From: an uncultured Verrucomicrobiota bacterium
GTDB taxonomy: Bacteria > Verrucomicrobiota > Kiritimatiellia > RFP12 > UBA1067
Reading direction: 5' to 3'
Assembly: GCA_946631535.1 (NCBI GenBank)
Contig: CAMPAF010000029.1
Coordinates: 1-16,669 of the forward strand
Length of the DNA: 16,669 bases
This document shows, one piece after another, positions 13,553 through 16,669 of the stretch (positions within the stretch are counted from its first letter, which is position 1; every line of letters begins with the position of its first letter). The notes under the pieces are model-generated. The model saw only the letters and a list, made by a program, of their open reading frames with translations, did not search any database and had not been told where the DNA came from. The translations under genes and the position numbers were made by a program.

Positions 13553-14582
13553 TTGCCGTGGCCGAGACGTTCACCTATCCCGCCCCGCGGGTCGTGAAGG
13601 GGACTCAGGAAGCGTTCGACGCGGCATACGCGCGCTTCGCCGCCCAGCCGGTGGACGACGTCCGCCTCGCGGACGCCAGCGGCTGGAGCGATTTCCGCAC
13701 CACGCTCGCCGGGCGCGCAACCGTCGAGGGCGTGGGGACTTTCCGGGGCAACGAGCGGCGCACGATAACGTTCGCGCCGTCCACGCGCCCCGGCTGGTGG
13801 ATCCGGCGCACAGACCAGCCCGAGCAGCTGGACACGCTTGTCGACATCGCGAACCTCTGGACGTCCGCCCGCAACCTGGTGCTGCGTAGCGGTTCGCCGC
13901 ACAACTACCTTCGAATGGTGGAGCACATCGTCGCGCTGAAGGCCGGCCTTGGCCTCGACAACGTGGTGCTCGAGACGAACAGCGGCGACCCGCCGCTGTT
14001 CGACGACTCGTCCAGCCCGTTGGTGGAGGCCGTGCGGAAGGCGGGCATAGTCGACACCGCCGAGAAGGCCACTTACGTAACGGTGAAGGAGCCGCTCGCG
14101 TTCGCGGGAACGAGAGGTGACTTCCTGCTCTTCATCCCCGACGACGGCTCGCGCCGCCTGCGGCTGGACGTGGCGATCAATTGGCGGACTGTCATTGGCG
14201 ACCAGCGCGTCGTGTTCGACGTCACGCCAGAGACGTTCGCCTACGGCGCATACGCGCGCACGAACGCGACGCATCGGCAGTACCAGCTTGCCTGGGCGTT
14301 TGGCTGGCTGTTCGCCGATACGCGCCACCTTGGCTACAACAAGAGGAACATTCTCATCCACGGGCGCCGCTGGTACTGCGAGCCGCGCTTCCCGCTAGAA
14401 CTTCCCGACGGCAAGAAGAAGTTTCTTGAGCCGGTGTGGCATCGCGCTACGCTCGACCTCCTCGCTGCGCTCGCGCTTACGGGGCCGGACCGTTTCGTGG
14501 GCACGGTCGTGTCGTTCCGCAGCGGGCACACCCAGGACTGCGACGCCGTCCGTGCACTCTACCGCAAGGAACTCATAGCCAG

Positions 14583-14586
<4 letters not shown>
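13540..14586 (+). CDS. Divergent LpxC-family protein (UDP-3-O-acyl-GlcNAc deacetylase homologue)
   Basis: A 348-residue protein related to LpxC, the zinc deacetylase that commits UDP-acyl-GlcNAc to lipid A synthesis. Matching blocks: [10 protein letters not shown] (61-70), WIRRTD (87-92), [17 protein letters not shown] (125-141), [37 protein letters not shown] (300-315) and [14 protein letters not shown] (327-340). The catalytic Glu and zinc His pair (E128, H129) and the late His330 are kept. However, the usual H-x-x-x-D zinc pair reads HRATLD (H301, D306, one residue longer), the Asp of GDL is Ala310, and the His of GVGLHSG is Phe68. There is a roughly 50-residue N-terminal extension. It may be a paralogue with altered activity rather than the main LpxC. 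The start is GTG at 13540, or possibly GTG at 13558 preceded by GGAAG. Confidence 0.7.
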
Positions 14587-15617
<1,031 letters not shown>

Positions 15618-15630
15618 CCTCCCGTTGCCC

Positions 15631-16533
15631 CTACCTGTACTCGATCTTCGCCTTCTCGCGAAGCTCGGCCACGAATGCGTCCATCGCCCGGCCGCGCGCT
15701 TCGTGGCGCAGAAGGTCGCGGATTTGGTCTGCGACGTCCACGAGCGTCTGCGGTCCGCCTGACTTCTCGTCCGTCTTGAGGATGATGTGGTAGCCGAACT
15801 GGGTCTCGATCACGTCGCTCACCTCGCCGCACTTCATCGCGAAGGCGGCCTTGTCGAATTCGGGCACCATCATGCCGGGACCGAACCAGCCGAGGGAGCC
15901 GCCCTGCGCGCCCGAGGGGCAGTCGGAGTTCTCGCGCGCCTCTGCGCAGAACGCCTGGCCCACCTCGCCGGCATCGCCTGCGGCGACGATCCGCGCGCGG
16001 ATGGCCTTGATCTTGTCGAGCGCCTGCACCTTGTCGGCGGCGTCCAGGCCCTCCGTCTTGACGAGGATGTGCTGGGCGAGCACCTGCGGCTGCGCAACGT
16101 ATTCCGCCTGATGGGCGGCATAGTATTCGGCCACTTCCTTCTCGGTGGGCTCCGCCACGCCGCTGCACGCCTGCTGGACGAGCATGTCCACGCGGCAGCC
16201 CTTCGCCAGCTCCTTGCGGAATGCGTCCTCCGAAAGCTTCTGCGCGGCCAGCGCCTTGACGAAGTTCTCGCGTCCGCCGACCTGGCGGATCACCTGCTCG
16301 ACCTGCGCGTCGATGGCGGCGTCCGGCACCGGGAGGTCGAGCTGCTCGGCGCGCGCCAGCAGCAGCTTGGCGCCGATCGCCTGCTCCTGCGCCTTCTCCA
16401 CGAGCTTCTCGAGGTTGCTCTTGATCTCGGCCTGGCTCATGCCGTGCGTCGCGTAGAACTTCACGAGCCTGTCCAGCTCGAACTGGACGGCCTCTTGGCT
16501 GATGGGTTCGCCGTTCACGAATGCCTGCTTCAT
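15631..16533 (-). CDS. Parvulin-type peptidyl-prolyl cis-trans isomerase, no signal peptide
   Basis: A 300-residue protein. The N-terminal half (about 1-140) is a helical SurA/PrsA-like chaperone region. The parvulin domain follows at about 150-255, with the active-site set intact: His155 in AQHILV, Cys205 in SDCPSG, GGSLGWFGPGMMVPEF, and His249 in TQFGYHIIL. The protein begins MKQAFVNGEP and has no hydrophobic signal, so it is predicted to be cytoplasmic, unlike periplasmic SurA or PpiD. NifM, a nitrogenase-maturation parvulin, has a similar size and location, but no nif gene is present here. The start is supported by GGAG (16542-16545 on the opposite strand), 8 nt upstream, and by a promoter. 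It converges on the ABC ATPase gene with 13 bp between the stops and no evident terminator. Confidence 0.85.
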   Translation of the reverse strand: MKQAFVNGEPISQEAVQFELDRLVKFYATHGMSQAEIKSNLEKLVEKAQEQAIGAKLLLARAEQLDLPVPDAAIDAQVEQVIRQVGGRENFVKALAAQKLSEDAFRKELAKGCRVDMLVQQACSGVAEPTEKEVAEYYAAHQAEYVAQPQVLAQHILVKTEGLDAADKVQALDKIKAIRARIVAAGDAGEVGQAFCAEARENSDCPSGAQGGSLGWFGPGMMVPEFDKAAFAMKCGEVSDVIETQFGYHIILKTDEKSGGPQTLVDVADQIRDLLRHEARGRAMDAFVAELREKAKIEYR

Positions 16534-16559
16534 TCCTTGGTCTCCGTTTGTTTCTCGCT

Positions 16560-16588
16560 AGTATATCGTATCCTTTCGGTCTGGTAAA
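16560..16588 (-). promoter_or_regulatory. Promoter of the parvulin gene
   Basis: Read on the minus strand, TTTACC (16583-16588), a 17-bp spacer and TATACT (16560-16565) form a sigma70-type promoter. Transcription would start near 16553, giving a leader of about 20 nt that contains the GGAG ribosome binding site. The remaining DNA up to the window end (16589-16669) shows only a weak 5-bp hairpin (CGCCG 16599-16603 with CGGCG 16610-16614) and no recognisable gene. Confidence 0.6.
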
Positions 16589-16669
16589 GGGTTTCGTTCG
16601 CCGCCATATCGGCGTGGGCGCATCTGCGTAATTCACCGCCGAGCCTTCTGATGATTGGAAACAACTATT

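Noticed and set aside
16599..16614. Hairpin near the right edge as a terminator
   Set aside because: The stem is only five pairs and no T-run follows on either strand.

Overview
The window is GC-rich, densely coded DNA (genes on both strands, mostly plus, hardly any gap above 120 bp) from a Gram-negative bacterium. The Gram-negative assignment rests on an LpxC-family protein, a LolA-like lipoprotein-carrier fold, an AsmA-like protein and a Mur ligase. The exact lineage cannot be read from the sequence. The mix (Cys-rich FeoB locus, PutP-type symporter, paired CNNM genes, lysine/glutamate/alanine-rich secreted proteins, short direct repeats) is compatible with the PVC superphylum (Verrucomicrobiota, Kiritimatiellota, Lentisphaerota), but that is an inference.

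Layout. (1) 1-1122: the end of a probable DUF58 gene followed by a BatA-like VWA membrane protein. (2) 1123-4295: a ferrous-iron uptake locus with a good promoter, feoA, feoB and a small FeoB-associated Cys-rich membrane protein. A shared CTAATTAGGC element lies in front of both feoA and feoB. FeoB carries an acidic, Cys-rich insertion of about 140 residues. (3) 4268-4903: a convergent histidine-phosphatase gene. (4) 5016-6545: a divergently transcribed PutP-like sodium/solute symporter. (5) 6575-10278: a four-gene run made of a secreted TPR protein, a LolA-like protein and two CNNM/DUF21 membrane proteins. (6) 10310-15617: a tightly overlapping five-gene run made of an AsmA-like protein, a MurC-type Mur ligase, a secreted thioredoxin-fold protein, a divergent LpxC homologue and an orphan MalK/UgpC-type ABC ATPase. 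(7) 15631-16533, minus strand: a parvulin-type peptidyl-prolyl isomerase without a signal peptide, with its own promoter.

Together the window is mainly housekeeping: iron import, solute import and cell-envelope construction. The points most worth a second look are: a recurrent extended -10 element (TGGTAnAnT) that in three cases sits only 6-7 nt before the ATG, implying leaderless mRNAs; the repeated palindromic element at the feo genes; the Cys-rich FeoB loop beside a Cys-rich partner protein; a 13-unit 9-bp minisatellite inserted in frame in the Mur ligase; and an LpxC homologue whose metal site looks rearranged. I see no prophage, insertion sequence, CRISPR array, tRNA or rRNA.
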